Below are positions 34,027-46,775 of a stretch of DNA of 64,000 nt, piece by piece. The notes beneath the pieces are model-generated. The model did no database searches. It worked only from the letters and a program-made list of their open reading frames with translations, and had not been told where the DNA came from. The stretch comes from Bugula neritina (Eukaryota > Bryozoa > Gymnolaemata > Cheilostomatida > Bugulidae), in NCBI GenBank assembly GCA_964035545.1, contig OZ037765.1, positions 18,966,698 through 19,030,697 of the forward strand, given 5' to 3'. Position numbers and translations under genes: made by a program. How positions within the stretch are numbered: the first letter of the stretch is position 1; each line of letters begins with the position of its first letter.

Positions 34027-34201
34027 AGGAAAAGAGCAATTTAATTATATAGATGTTGTTTTATTGCACTACTAATAGTTTCATGCCTCTTCGGCACTCC
34101 TCAGGCACAATATCTGAGGAGTGCCGAAGAGGCATGAAACTATTAGTAGTGCAATAAAACAACATCTATATAATTAAATTGCTCTTTTCCTCAATAATAT
34201 A
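34017..34201. repeat. Perfect 88-bp inverted repeat carrying hammerhead sequence in both arms
   Basis: Arms 34017-34104 and 34114-34201 are exact reverse complements around a 9-nt loop (GCACAATAT). Each arm contains CTGAGGA...GAAAC, so it looks like two inverted terminal pieces of a Penelope-like element. As single-stranded RNA or DNA the whole would form one long hairpin, which would compete with the ribozyme fold. Confidence 0.9.
34063..34111 (-). ncRNA. Hammerhead ribozyme (type I, minus strand) in the palindrome
   Basis: Read on the minus strand: stem I ATTGTGC with GTGCAAT (7 pairs, two G-T), core CTGAGGA (34098-34104), stem II GTGCC/GGCAT with GAAGA loop, GAAA, stem III CT/AG with ATT loop, then TA as the U-H cleavage pair. 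All invariant core bases are present. The plus-strand counterpart (core 34114-34120) keeps stems II and III but has a poor stem I because of the AATAT spacer. Confidence 0.75.
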
Positions 34202-34278
34202 ATTGCTCATTATTATACACATAATAATTTGAGCACTTTTTTATCCGCTGTTTTTTAAAAATCTCACGATACAATTAT

Positions 34279-34282
<4 letters not shown>

Positions 34283-34328
<46 letters not shown>
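34283..34328. repeat. (TA)n microsatellite
   Basis: About 46 bp of TA. Just left of it, 34253-34270 carries AAAAATCTCACGAT, inverted relative to GTGTGAGATTTTT after the 33773 hammerhead, extending the inverted arrangement. Confidence 0.85.
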
Positions 34329-34336
<8 letters not shown>

Positions 34337-34339
34337 GAT

Positions 34340-36968
34340 TTAACTCAACTATCCAATTGTCACTGGGCACACAGAGTGCCCTGCTTATAAAGGAGAGCTT
34401 TATGTAGATTGGCTGTATAAGTTCTGTTTGTCAGGCCACCATATTGGGTGCTGTACAGCGGGGTGGGGCATCACAGACTGCTGCTATAGGCCGTCATTTT
34501 CGAGAGTGCCGCACTTAATGTGAGTAATTTGTCTATAATACAAAAATACTGCTAATGGCTATTGCATAGGCCAGGTTTCAAGTACGTAGGTGGAACGGAA
34601 GATAGCACGACATATCCCACGGTCTTCACAATATCACTATAGCTATTAATATTACCATACCACAACTATTACTAGTATTTGTAGGCTAGACTAGATATTA
34701 GTTATTGCTATTGCTATTAGTATTACTATTACTCTATATTAGCAAGTGGGCAGCACTTGCTGAAATAACTTATACAAATGTGAAAAAAAAAATAATTTAT
34801 TTTCTTTGCTTGTGTAAATTGCAATTGTATTTTTTCAAGTTTTCAATAGATAATATCAGTACGTATAAGCTGATATTGTGCAAAATAAAGTATATTCTGC
34901 TAAAAAAACTAGCTCTTGAAGTATTCATGCAATCATATATGTACTTTTAAATCATTTATTGGATATAGTATAGCAGCATAGTAGTATAGCAGCATATGTG
35001 TAGCTAGATGTACTACCACCTCCTCAAGCTGGTTTTGAGCCATCTTTATGTTTTGAGCATACACCTTGTAGCTAACACATAATCATGTTAACAGCCTAAT
35101 TCCATTGTTCATGTAATATATACAGGTCAAATTACATCAGTTGGGCAACTTTTATAATTGCCAAGCAAAATAATATAATTTTGTTCTTGCTTTTCCCAGT
35201 TTGTACTAAATGAGGTGAACTGACCCAATCATATAAATGTAAATATATATGTAAATATAAATATAAATAGTTTATGCATATAATATGTTCATCAGTGCAT
35301 TTTTGAAATGCAATACTCTCTAATTTGTAATTTTTTTAGCGTGTGCTTTTCTTTTACCTTATGGCTTTTCTTAAAGCAGACAGAATGTCGATCTTTTAAA
35401 TAGTGGCAGCTGATATATGAAGTCACCATCACCACATAAGGTGATTCACAGAGATTATGACAGTTTGGACAGATACGCACATGTGCACACGTTCGGGGAA
35501 GCATGGGTGCAAATGTAAAAACAAAAAATTCCTATGGATTGATTTAAATACAATTTTTCAAAATTTTTTTGCAATTATATAATAATATATTAAAAATATA
35601 TTATATAAGTCGGCATGCACTACATTATATAGTGAATACAGCAAGTTGCCTTTACGTGGCTAGAACATAAATTTAGAATTAACAGCTTTCTACACATGAA
35701 ATTTAGAGTTATCTTACTATTTTCTTTCTTTGCAGATATATGATGTATATATAGGCTTTATATAGAAAGAAAACAATTTAGGCTGCAGCAGACTTACATA
35801 CCATGCATTTGTTTTTAATCTACTATTTTGAATATGTTCCATGTTTTTATGCCATCTGTTATACTTGTATTACTATATTATCTTAATTATAAGTATGATT
35901 AAAATTTATATAATTACTAGAAAAGTAATGTTTTTATCAGTTCAACTCCAAATGAATAGATATAAAACTGTCAGTAAACCTCTTTTTAGTAAAAAAATGT
36001 TCACTGACTGCGGCAATTTTTCATCAAAAACTGGTGCTAACAACGAACACCATTTTAATTTTATTAGCTTGACATACAGGATGCATTATTTTTACTGTTA
36101 TAGAATAAATCAATTTAATATCTCAGTTGTATGATTTATATTATATGTCTGTTAGATAACAGGCAGCTGGTATATGGTTCTGTGGCGCATTCATCTCTTT
36201 ACTGTCAACTTAATATTTATTGCCTTGCTGTCACAACTGAATATTTGTAAATTATTCTTTTCTATACTAGCTTATTTCTATTTTTGTTTTTCTATTATTA
36301 GTAAGTTAATATAAGCAATATAGTTTTTATTGGCGTAAACAGTATTTTGCCTGTGTTTCTTTTTATGCTAGATCCAACTAAATATATACTGACTTTAATA
36401 ACTTGTTATAAATTTACTGAAAACTGTAAAAAACTGTAAAAAATATAATTATATTTAGTTTGTAAGTTAAAGAGGGGTATATTGAAACTGACACGCTTTT
36501 CAGGGTGTTTAGTAAAAATGGCAGAGGTAAAAATGGCACACAGGTAAATATGGCATAAATGAAAAAGTAGGTAAAATATAACATTCCTTAGACAAGACCA
36601 AGATTGTTTTCTACAAAATAAATGGTTACCTCTTCTCGGCGAAAAAAGCATTTTCAACCTGAAGGTGCAATCTGTTTTTCTGAGCATCACCAATATATGC
36701 CTGCATATGGTATTTGTTTATGTTTTGTTATATTGACAATGCATGGTTATTGTATGTCAATTGTTTATAGAAGAGTAATTAAAAAGATTGTCTAGTTGTG
36801 AGATGTGAACTTTAATGCTCTATATTTTAGATAAGGGCAGTTAAATAATGCATGGGTATCAAGAAAAATGGTGAATTGAAATGTATAAGAATGATTATAT
36901 AAAGCTGTTGCCTCTATCTGAAATCAAACCTCTGGCTTGCAAGCAGGCATGATAAACATGGGTAAAGT
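34340..36968. other. Intergenic region, no gene recognised
   Basis: A modestly GC-richer stretch at about 34340-34530 has no recognisable content. The rest is AT-rich. A copy of the GGTAAAAATGGCACA-type repeat lies at about 36510-36570. Short frames at 35292-36693 show no domain. Confidence 0.5.
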
Positions 36969-36969
36969 C

Positions 36970-37619
<650 letters not shown>

Positions 37620-37698
37620 CTATATTTTTTTATGTTAGATACATTATTACAATTCTGTGAATTGTCTTTAGGAAACCAAAATTTCTAATTCCACACCT

Positions 37699-37938
37699 AA
37701 TATGATTTCAGTTTTCAATTTTAAATGTTCATTCATACAGAGATACCTAAATAATAAACATGACTGTTTTTAGTCACTACCATGCTCAGTAAATCATTAA
37801 TAGATCTAAAATTTGAGGTCTTCAATTGCACATTCACTAACATCTGGCTAAACAAATTGTAAAACATAAACCAGATAAGTATTTTAAAAATCACATAATA
37901 TATTTTTGCAAATAGGATATATGCTTAAGTGTGATATC
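37699..37938 (-). other. Copy B intron 6 remnant fused to exon 9 end (deletion junction near 37698)
   Basis: CACACCT at 37692-37698 matches the last part of exon 9 (copy A near 6439). From 37700 onward the sequence follows copy A 7940-8183. The join defines an internal deletion of about 1.5 kb. Confidence 0.8.
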
Positions 37939-38353
37939 GTAGTATTTTTGCGTGGTTGTGAAATATATTAAGCAATGTGTATAGTCTATCACTAGTAATC
38001 AGCAAGAAGAGTTTTCTAAGCTTGAAATGATAACGTTTTTATTATTCTTCTAGATGTATCTTGGGCGAGCTCCGGTAGTAGACCGAATAACAACTGTGAA
38101 CTTGCCACCTTATACAGTAGCAACACTCTCCTTCCGAAATCTGGTTCGATCGTTGGCCGAAGTTCTGCCAGATCTCGGAGTTCCGGTGGTTGAAATGATC
38201 GATGTGCAGGCCAATCACGCTTCTAAAACTCCGAAAAATGTCAAACTTCGGCCTAGGATCGGCTCACATAAAAGTATAAGAAAGTATTATATTTAAATAA
38301 AAGGAAATGGGAAAGACAGATAAAAAACTGATTACCGAAAACCACTACACACA
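37939..38353 (-). repeat. 3' LTR of gypsy element B
   Basis: Minus strand begins TGTGTGTAG after a GAAGGGGG purine tract (38354-38361) and ends ACTACG. Partner of 44955-45365. Confidence 0.82.
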
Positions 38354-40599
38354 CCCCCTTCAAAAAGTTCAAAAAGTACTTTTCCGATGTAACAAGAAAA
38401 CTGGTTTTGGGGGAAATAAAGAGAAAAGAGTATTACAGCAGCGTATAAAAAATGACAAAAATAATATAAAATCTAGCACAATTTCAGATTTTGAGTATTA
38501 TTATGTACCAGTATCATAATAGGAGCACAATTAGTGGCGTCACCCGCCACTAGAGCGTTCTAGGCAATCGACAGGTCACCGCAAAGTAAAAAGGTCCTCC
38601 TCAACCTGCCGCATGTGACGCCGGAGGCGGTGGACTTCTTTTTCGTGCAAGCAGCGAGGTGGCCGAGTTGCCATGACTGCATGACGGTGAGGTGGCTAGG
38701 GTATTATGGCTGTCGGACAGCGTGATGGCTTTCTGGCTTCTTGGGTCCTCTTCTGTTTTTGAGATTTGGCCCAGGAGCCCTCAATCCCTGTAGTTGTCTC
38801 GGCATTGCCATCCACCTGAGCCAGCACAACCAGCAATGACTGGGTGGCCTCTGGCTGGGTGGCGGTTCCAGTCTTCTCATTCATGCTGTCTTAGAGGGGC
38901 CGGGTACTTCATAGCGAGTGATGTCTGTTTGCGCAGGTTCTCGACATGAGGTAGAATGAGGTTTGGAAACTCTGGAAAGTTTACTTTTTCTACGATGAAT
39001 GTTTTGCCTGTGTAACAGCGGGCTATGCACTGGTGGCACAGCACATAGTCTCGCTGGTAGGAAAACTTCCCACACGGACAAAACACATTTACAAAGTGCT
39101 GAGGGGCGTGGACTCTCAGTCACCGGGTGGTAAAAAATTTCCTTCCACATTGACGGTACCTGAGACTGCTTGACTCGCCGCATGTCTCCTCTATCCTGTT
39201 GTGCCGTCAGGACTTAGAGTGATGCCAACTACTTAGAATAACCTGCTCTTTCTCCTTGGGCAACTGCAACTTTATAGGCTCCAAAGCAGGCGTCTCAAGA
39301 ATGGCAGGGGCTGTTCATCAAGTGGAGGAGAACCTCTCGAGCTGCTAAAAGCTGAGCAGGAGTCTTGAGAGAGAGGGGAGTCAACCGGACTCGGCCTAAC
39401 CTCTTCACAATTCATTGCAGCTTCTGTAATACACAGTAGAGGCAGTGACTAGCTGGTTATACTGGTGCCAAAATTTGGCCTCTGCTTATACGAAGCCCTG
39501 CAGTGGAAGGGCAAAATAGGTGCAACCCGGAGAGCCGCCAACCCCACCTCCTGATTCAGCAGGTAGTTTTTGGGTGGTGTCTCTCTAAGGTCCATCTGAT
39601 ATTTCCCATTACTAAAAAGCTTGGCCTCATGCTAATAGACCGGTGAGAATGTGTCAAAAGAAAGATTAGACTTCAAAAATAGAGGGTCTAGTGCAATAGA
39701 AATACCTGATTGTGTATTAGTGCTGTCTTGGTCCGTGACTTTACCCATATTAATTTTTTGAAATTGTGGAATCGGTTCAATAACCTGTCTGTTTTTCTTG
39801 AGCGGTAGAGAGAAAGTGACTGAGCCTCATGTTTATAAATTTAAATTTGAAGACTTTTGGTCAGGTGTACGGTCACTCAATCTATTAGCTTTCTAAATGA
39901 TAACTCCGAACATCGAGACCTCTCCAATTTTTGATACGCGTCTTTATCTGTATATAATGTATTTCTTGGGTTTTTGGCTTTTGAATTTGATTGTTTACCC
40001 GAAATGGGAGTACAGTCCCTTGGGGGCAAATCTGTTAAATGTCCCACATGGAAATCGGCCAGATGTTTCGGTGATCTATTCTTCTGGCTCCTTTCTAAGG
40101 TGTCAGGCAAAGGCGTGCCATGCTGATTTTTGGGTTCGGCAGGTTCGCTTATCCCCGCCCTCGCCCACCAAGAAAAATGGGGGCATCCTCTACCCCCAGG
40201 GCTGCCGGGGTTGGGTCCAAGGCTGGCTGATCTAAAAGTCTAAGCTGAGGAAGCGGTTTTGGTGCGTCATCGGGCTTTGCTGGGTTGCGGTCGAAGATCT
40301 CCCAATCTCTAGGTCACGCCACTCTTCCTCGAATGATGGGTTGATAGGCCGGCTCCAGTAGTGGAGGTGCATTTCCCACAGCATCCGGGCTGCCATAATA
40401 GGATCTTAGCCGCTGCTCATTTTAGACTGAGATCTGCCCTGAGCGCTTTACACGGTATGTGTGGTTGGGTAAAACCTTTACTACACAGTTGGTCCTACGA
40501 ACTTGGGCTGAAGTTTAGCAGCCTGTTCGCGACGCCTACTGTAACTGAGCATCCATACTCAGTCTCGTAGTTAGTACAAGGGAGGCTCTTTTGAGTCTT

Positions 40600-41380
40600 C
40601 TATCGGCACTTTTCACTGCTTTTCTCACAGAGCATCGTAAGCTTTCTCTATCATTTTCATCAACTTCCCCACCTACTCGTGCACTCAGGCGCTGGAACAT
40701 GGTATGTCAGGTATTCCGGAATGCGGGTCTCGCGGCCAAGCATCAGAGGGTTTGAGGTCTCTTGTATGCTGGAATGTGGTGTGCTGTGGTAGGCCCACAT
40801 AATTTAAGGCAGCACCACGTTTCATTTCTTCTGACTCTTGCCCAAGATTAGGCTCCTGAGAGCGTCACCCAACATCCGGTTGTTCCGTTACACAACTCCG
40901 TTTCCTTGCGGGTGATCTGGGGTGGTCTGACTCTTATTCATCACCCATATCCGGCAGAGGTCTCCCATTACCTAAGACTAAAACTGAGCACCCTGGTTTG
41001 TATAGATAGAAGTAATAGAACGCATGTTGGTCTAGGGCCCGGGCCACTGTAGGAGCTGACTCGTCTGGAATAGCAAGGGCGTCCGCCCACCGAGTGAAGT
41101 GGCTTGTAAGCAACAGTGTTCAGGTGTTCTCTCTGATGAATAATGGCATAGGCCTGAGTAAGTCTACCGCTACTACTTGCCACAGCTGACCAGCATGCAG
41201 CCAGCGTCGACCTGTGGTTTTTGTAGGGTGGCCATGCTTGCTAGCCTGGCAGGCCTCGAACTGTCGTATCCGCAGTTGCACGTCTCCGTTCAGTCCGGGC
41301 CAGTACCACCTCAGCTGTAGACACCTGATGACCCAACTGGCTTCAACATAGGCCTGTTTATGAGTGTCCCAGATCAGTGC
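40600..41380 (-). pseudogene. Integrase remnant of gypsy element B
   Basis: Minus-strand frames show VAVDLLRPMPLF, FTRWADALAIPDESAPTVARAL, then NGVV-stop-RNNRMLGDALRS and PLMLGRETRIPEYL. The catalytic Glu position is replaced by a stop, and other frameshifts intervene. Confidence 0.75.
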
Positions 41381-41741
41381 CCGTCGGAGAGCGCATGGAC
41401 ATACGACATTCTCTTTTCTGGTGACAGTTATCTGCTGCTAGTGATATGGTGAGTAGGCCAACCTGGTTGACCTTGAGGGAATTCCAGCAACGACAGAGAC
41501 GTTGGAACTCAACATTTCCCTGCCACTGCTGTTCCTTGGTAGGTCGTCTGCATTCCTCCTTGATTTGGAAGATGTCAGCTACTGCTCCGGGTAGCGTCTC
41601 CTAGAGTCAGCACAGCTCCTTGACAGTCTGATATAGTGTAGGGTTGGTGCGAAGGGCAATGACAATGTCTGAGTGATCTTCAGACCGAAGACGGCCGTGT
41701 TCCCAACTATAGACGTAGTCTTTCTGCAACTTTCCTCTACG

Positions 41742-42194
41742 TCAAAGTGAGCAGATCCCTCGCCCCATTTCTTTATGTGTAGGCATTGTTTGCACTTCCC
41801 TGTGGCCATAGGCATTTCCATGTTTTGTCTCAGCACAGTATGCAATCTTGTAGAAGAATTTAGCAAGAATCTTTAGCCAACGAGCCACCTGGCTCGAAGG
41901 CTGAGCATACTTGCACAGCCTTATCAGTGAAGCATGGTTCGTTCCTAGCCTGAACGTTTTCTTATACAGATATGACCAGAAGTGCTTGACTGCCTTGACT
42001 ACTGCCAGGATCCCCTTCCTGGTGGTACAGTAGTTTTTCTTTGCAAAAAAGAGGGTCTTACTGTAGTAGGCTACCACCACTGCGCATCTACCCTTGACTT
42101 GTGATAGTATGGCTCCCACACTGTGACGACTGGTATCAGTGTCCAAGATGTAGTCCTTGGCGAAATCAGCATACGCCAAGATGGGCGCTTCCAT
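41742..42194 (-). pseudogene. RNase H domain of gypsy element B (open segment)
   Basis: Open 150-codon stretch with YILDTDTSRHSVGAILSQ, VVAYYSKTLFFAKKNYCTT and GILAVVKAVKHF, the Ty3 RNase H signature. It continues toward integrase but is isolated from RT by stops. Confidence 0.82.
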
Positions 42195-42539
42195 TAGCCA
42201 ATTCTTGAGATGATCGAATGCCTGCTGTTTTTCTTGTGTCTACTGCCACCTGACGCTCTTGGCGGTGAGTCAATTCAAAGGCTGCGCCATTTCTGCAAAA
42301 CGGCGTTTATACTGTCTATGATACTCTACCAGACCTAAGAAGGCCTGCAACTCAGAGAGATCTCGGGGGAAAGTCCATTTTTCTACAGCTTATATTTTTT
42401 CGAGATTGGTACCAACGTCAACCTGGCCAACCACATGACTCAAATTTTTACTATTAATTACAAGAGTGCACACTTGGAGGGCTTCAAATTTAGTCCTGCG
42501 GCTCAGAGGCAATCGAAGACCTCCCGCAGATGATTGGCA

Positions 42540-43010
42540 TGAATTGTAAACTCTGGGGAAATAAGAATGACGTCATCTAGATAGATGAGAAAGGCCTTCT
42601 AGTGTAGCTCACTGGGGACCTGCTCCATTAGTCGTTGAAAAATTGCCGAGGCGGACGTAAGCTTGAATGGCAGTATTTTTTATTTCCAGAGTTCGTCGCG
42701 CATGATGAATGCTACTTTGCTCTGGGCATCCGGACTAAAGGGCACTTGCCAGTACCCACTAATCTGATCCAAAGTACTAAAATACTGGCTCCCGCAAGGG
42801 CGTTCAGAAACTCATCTTTCCGAGGAAGTGGGTAAGCATCCTGGATGGTAACACCGTTGAGCATGCAGTAGTCTACGCAGAATCTCCAGCTACCATATTT
42901 TTTCTTGACCAAGACTACTGGAGAGCTCCACACACCGTGGGCAAGCTCAATCAGGTCCCGGTTGAGCAGGCTCTGTACTTGTCGGCTTACCTCCATTTTT
43001 TCTCGGCCCT
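42540..43010 (-). pseudogene. Reverse transcriptase remnant of gypsy element B
   Basis: VWSSPVVLVKKKYGSWRFCV and IQDAYPLPRKDE open the fingers/palm. The catalytic YLDD box is retained at 42572-42583 (FLIYLDDVILIS) but in a different frame from the start, so the domain is broken. Confidence 0.82.
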
Positions 43011-43594
43011 GACCGTCAAATCGGCTGCCGGATGAGGTCGGTGCCGGTGGCCAAGGGTGTCTCGGGGCAGACGGCTATAGTCAGCTCAATGTCACTATCT
43101 CCGCAGCTGAAAACATTGCTGTAGTCTATAAGTAGCCAAGCCAATTCTTGGCGTTCGGTACTGTTTCTACAGTTGTTGGAAGCGCCCTCATAAAGGTTGA
43201 TTATGTGCCCTGGTATTGTCCCGAGGCTGGCCCGAGAGGAGTGTCTTGGGTGTCGGCCACTGTTTTTAGTGCCGGTGCCACATCCGTTTTTTGGATGGAG
43301 TGGTACTTCTTCACCAAGGTGCTAGCTGATAGTCGGACAGGCTCTGCAGAAAGAATTGATACATTGTACAAGAACTTCACTCCAACAGTTTAGCCGATTC
43401 AGGCTGTTTGCCAGTTTGATCTTTCCATGCATATTCTCAACTACTCCAAGTTTGGCTATTTCCTTTACAGTTTACTTTGCAACACACGGTCACTTGGAAG
43501 TGTCCAGGCACTATACAATCTTGGACCGCCACTAAACCCTGCTGAATTTGTCGACACAGGTGAGTTCTCTCTCAGCCACCATCACCACCAACTT

Positions 43595-44125
43595 CTAAAA
43601 ATCCATGCAGCATTGATACTTTTCCAGAAACGGCATGCCTAATATGGCATCCTCCTTCAGGTGGCCGACGATGAACGTCTCGTGAATCGCCTGGTCACAG
43701 ACTTGTCCAGGTAATGTGAGAATGCAGTAAAAGGGAATGGATGATTTGTTAACCAATATACCATGCGCGACTTCATACGGCTGGAGGCTCGCCCGCTCGC
43801 GAGTGTCAAGAGTGTCGAAGAGACGCCGACTCAACAGGTTTGCAGTACACCCAGTGTCCAGTAGGAAGGTGGCAGCTTTACTCGCAATTTTTCTGGGTAG
43901 GAAATAGCTGCTTCTGTACGGCTGGGCCCTTCTATAGCAATCAGTCTCTAAGGGAGACATTTCTTTGTTTATCATTGCAAGCGTCTTCTTTGTCTTCACA
44001 ACCTTGGAGTTTTTTGAGGCTCGGAGGGTAGCTTGGGAAACTCTTGCGAGTAAGCTGAGCTTTTTTCTATGACCCTGTGGAGTTACCCCTAGACCGATTA
44101 CGGAGTGGCCAGGCAGAAGATTCAT
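43595..44125 (-). pseudogene. Retropepsin (protease) segment of gypsy element B
   Basis: Open 176-codon frame. ATFLLDTGCTANLLS carries the DTG active site (about 43848-43860) and DAILGMPFL the C-terminal I-L-G motif, typical of Ty3/gypsy proteases. The upstream basic region is the end of gag. Intact by sight but part of a dead polyprotein. Confidence 0.85.
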
Positions 44126-44149
44126 GTAGGCCTAGCGGCCTCTCAGACC

Positions 44150-44882
44150 TTTAGGGTGCCTGCCATCCATCGTCAAGAGACTCCATATGGGAGCTGCGTG
44201 GTCTGGCAGGGGTTTAAGGAAGGTCCATAAACATCCGAATCCAATTTGTCTGTCATTCGGTCCTAACAGGCCCTATGGGTACTCTCCTGGGTGTCTGAGC
44301 TTTTCCCGAATAGGGTTAGCTTGGTGCCCACGGTTGGCAAAAAGTTACCATGAGCCTCGGGTGTTTAAAGACACCCTCCCTCTTTGGGGACACTGTCTGC
44401 ACACATGTCCCGAAGCACCACACCCCTAACGGGTGAAGCATGAAGGACTGTCACGGTCACTTGAGGCCTGGGTGCCCGCTTGTCAGCCTGTTCCTGTTGT
44501 ATTTTTGTCACCTCTGCTTGTTAGGCCTTTCATCATGTTCATCAGCATGGTGAGTTGGTTGGACTGGAGTCAAGCAGTTGTAGCAGCTACAACCTAAGGG
44601 CTTGGTCGATCAGGCCTGGTTATTTTCGGCTGTTCTTCTACCAGATTGGCTGCGAAGTCCGCACTATGGGGGCCGGCCATTTGACGATGACGGCTACCTC
44701 TTCAAATTCCCTGATAAACTGTTCGACATCTCCCTCTCATCTCAAAGTCAGAGGCTTGAGGCAACACCTGTCACCAGGTGGCACCTGCCTAGCCTCACCT
44801 GCCTAGCCTCACCGACTCCCTGAAGGGCGGTGATTAGTGTCTCCATTGTGAGAACTTCTTCCTCTCTTCCTCCTCTGGCCAT
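44150..44882 (-). pseudogene. gag remnant of gypsy element B
   Basis: Met at 44882 opens MARGGREEEVLTMETLITAL, aligned with the gag start of element A. A 14-bp tandem duplication (CACCTGCCTAGCCT, about 44786-44813) shifts the frame. Near 44380-44420 a Cys/His cluster (GASGHVCRQC) is a damaged zinc knuckle. Confidence 0.65.
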
Positions 44883-44935
44883 CTTGCCCTTCTTTCTTCT
44901 TTAGTGATGACTGTTTGTCTTGCTTATCTATTTCA

Positions 44936-44953
44936 ATCCCACCACTGCCACCA
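44936..44953 (-). promoter_or_regulatory. Primer-binding site of gypsy element B, tRNA-Leu type
   Basis: Minus strand TGGTGGCAGTGGTGGGAT begins one base after the 5' LTR. It is complementary, with one mismatch by my recollection, to the 3' end of animal tRNA-Leu of the AAG/UAG type. Leu-primed Ty3 elements are known from molluscs. Confidence 0.75.
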
Positions 44954-44954
44954 A

Positions 44955-45365
44955 TGTAGTTATTCTTGCGTGGTTGTGAAAAAGATTAGGCAATGTGCAT
45001 AGCCTATCACTAGTATTCATCAAAGAAAGTTGTTTGGGCTTGAAATAATAAAGTCTTGATTATTCTTCTAAATGTGTCCTGGGCAAGTTCCGGTAGTAGA
45101 CTGAATAACAACTGTGAGCTCGCCCTCTTATACAGTAGCAAAAATCCGTTTTAAAAAACTGGTCTGACCGTAAGCCGAAAGTTGGTCGGATCTCGGAGTT
45201 CCGGTGCCCGAAATGACCAGTGTTCAAGCCAATCGCGATTAGGGAACTTTGAAAATGTCGAAAATTGGCCGAGGATCGGCTCACATGAAAGTGTAGGAAA
45301 GTATGATATTATAAAAAGAAAGGAGAGAGACAATTCAAAAACTGGCTACCAAAAACTAAGTTACA
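44955..45365 (-). repeat. 5' LTR of gypsy element B
   Basis: 411 bp, minus strand TGTAAC...ACTACA, matching 37939-38353 along its length. Confidence 0.85.
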
Positions 45366-45472
45366 ATTTATGGAGGACAAAAAAAATAAAATTTAGTAGC
45401 ATAGGATAAAATTGACATAGCCTAAATTTAGCAATTACAAATATAATATTTGAAAAATTATAGAAGACGCAC

Positions 45473-45729
45473 CTGAAATAAGAGAATAAGCAATAGTTCT
45501 TTGCCGGTTGTCTGTAAATTGGTCCAGCTGGTATAATTTTACAAGAAACTTAACACACGGTTTAGTAGAAAGTGGAACAGCCATGGCACACTCTGAAGAT
45601 TCTAAGATGCTTTTAATGCTGTCCAATGACAAGCCGTTATTTATTGCATCTTTATGAGGATAAGATGATAAATAATAAGCAAAATTAGCTTGCATTTCTT
45701 GTCCGTTAAAACCTAGCAAGAGGTCAAAT
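45473..45729 (-). pseudogene. Copy B exon 6
   Basis: 257 nt with conserved splice sites (ATTTAG; TCAG|GTGCG). [13 protein letters not shown] retains the presumed triad Glu. It is the last exon before the gypsy insertion and deletion. Confidence 0.85.
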
Positions 45730-46237
45730 CTAAATACAAAACATATGAATTATAATGCAGGAAAAAATTAGAATATGTTACATCAAGACTAGTATTTTAG
45801 TAAATTTGTGGGACTTGTGAGCAATTACTATACTATAACAATATTGGATGAGCATTGAATAAGTGTTGCAATATGCATACTGATCATAATAAATTTTTAA
45901 ATTGAGGCAATATAAAAGTTGCTATACTTACTATATTCAAGGCCATGAGAAATTTGTTAAATGTACTTAAATTTTGCAACATTCTGATTCTGTAGAAGCT
46001 CAAAAAATACTAAATTCATTAGAGAAATGATTGCCCTAATTTAATTGGCCTAAGTTGCTTCACCATAACATGCTGAGATTTGCATGGCCGTTTTGAAACC
46101 TTATACTTGCCTATATATGTCGTTAAAGCAGTTAACCTCTAAGTAAATATTTAAAACATGCCAAAGTAAATAGCTGCAAAGTAAAACGCTACTTTTAAGT
46201 CTGCCTTATGGTATGTAATAAATTAAATGTAAAATAC

Positions 46238-46491
46238 CTTCCGGACAAATTATATACTTCAGCCACTATGTCTTTAGAGAAGAAATCTTCATTTGGAAAA
46301 GGAACAAAGTAGTTATATGGAGCCTGTGTGGGAGTTTCTATGGAGAATATTTCTTCTACGGTCTGGTCAGCTAGGCATGTGTAAACTGACATATCATCAA
46401 AGCATTTGTATTGCTTTTTTATATTTTTCTGATACTTGTGCCAGTTGTTTTGCGAAATATGCCAGCTCCAAGGTGAAAAAAGAGTTCCAGA
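46238..46491 (-). pseudogene. Copy B exon 5
   Basis: 254 nt, acceptor TTTGCAG, donor GGAAG|GTATTT. Opens SGTLFSPWSWHISQNN; fully open. Confidence 0.87.
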
Positions 46492-46775
46492 CTGCAAATT
46501 AGTGGAAATATTATTATATAGAGTGTTTAATATATTATGTTAGTATACTTATTAACATGTAATTATCTATTTATATATGACTCGTTGGACCTATTATGTT
46601 TATATTTTCACTATTAACAAGTTATATCTATATTTAATTAATAAGCATAATACAGGGGTGATAAGGATTACTATGTTTATTATTTTATATAATGCTTTCC
46701 TTATGCTATATGTTAACGAACATATACATATTTTGTACATACACATATGATATTCTATTACTTAGAATCTTATAC

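Larger units (their letters stand above)
37939..45365 (-). mobile_element. Ty3/gypsy LTR retrotransposon B in intron 6 of pseudogene B
   Basis: 7.4-kb element with LTRs 37939-38353 and 44955-45365 that are clearly diverged. Minus-strand order is 5' LTR, tRNA-primer site, gag, protease, RT, RNase H, integrase, 3' LTR. It is a relative of element A in every domain but with different LTRs. The protease frame (176 codons) and RNase H frame (150 codons) remain open; RT and integrase carry stops. GC-rich relative to flanks. No clean target duplication. The right flank (TGGAGGACA) matches the empty site in copy A at 8190. Confidence 0.9.

Noticed and set aside
34105-34150. A second fully functional hammerhead on the plus strand of the palindrome
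   Set aside because: Core and stems II/III are present, but the AATAT spacer prevents a good stem I; kept only as a partial motif.
38054-38519. Plus-strand frames of 80 and 70 codons
   Set aside because: Lie in the gypsy B LTR and just beside it, antisense to the element; no domain.
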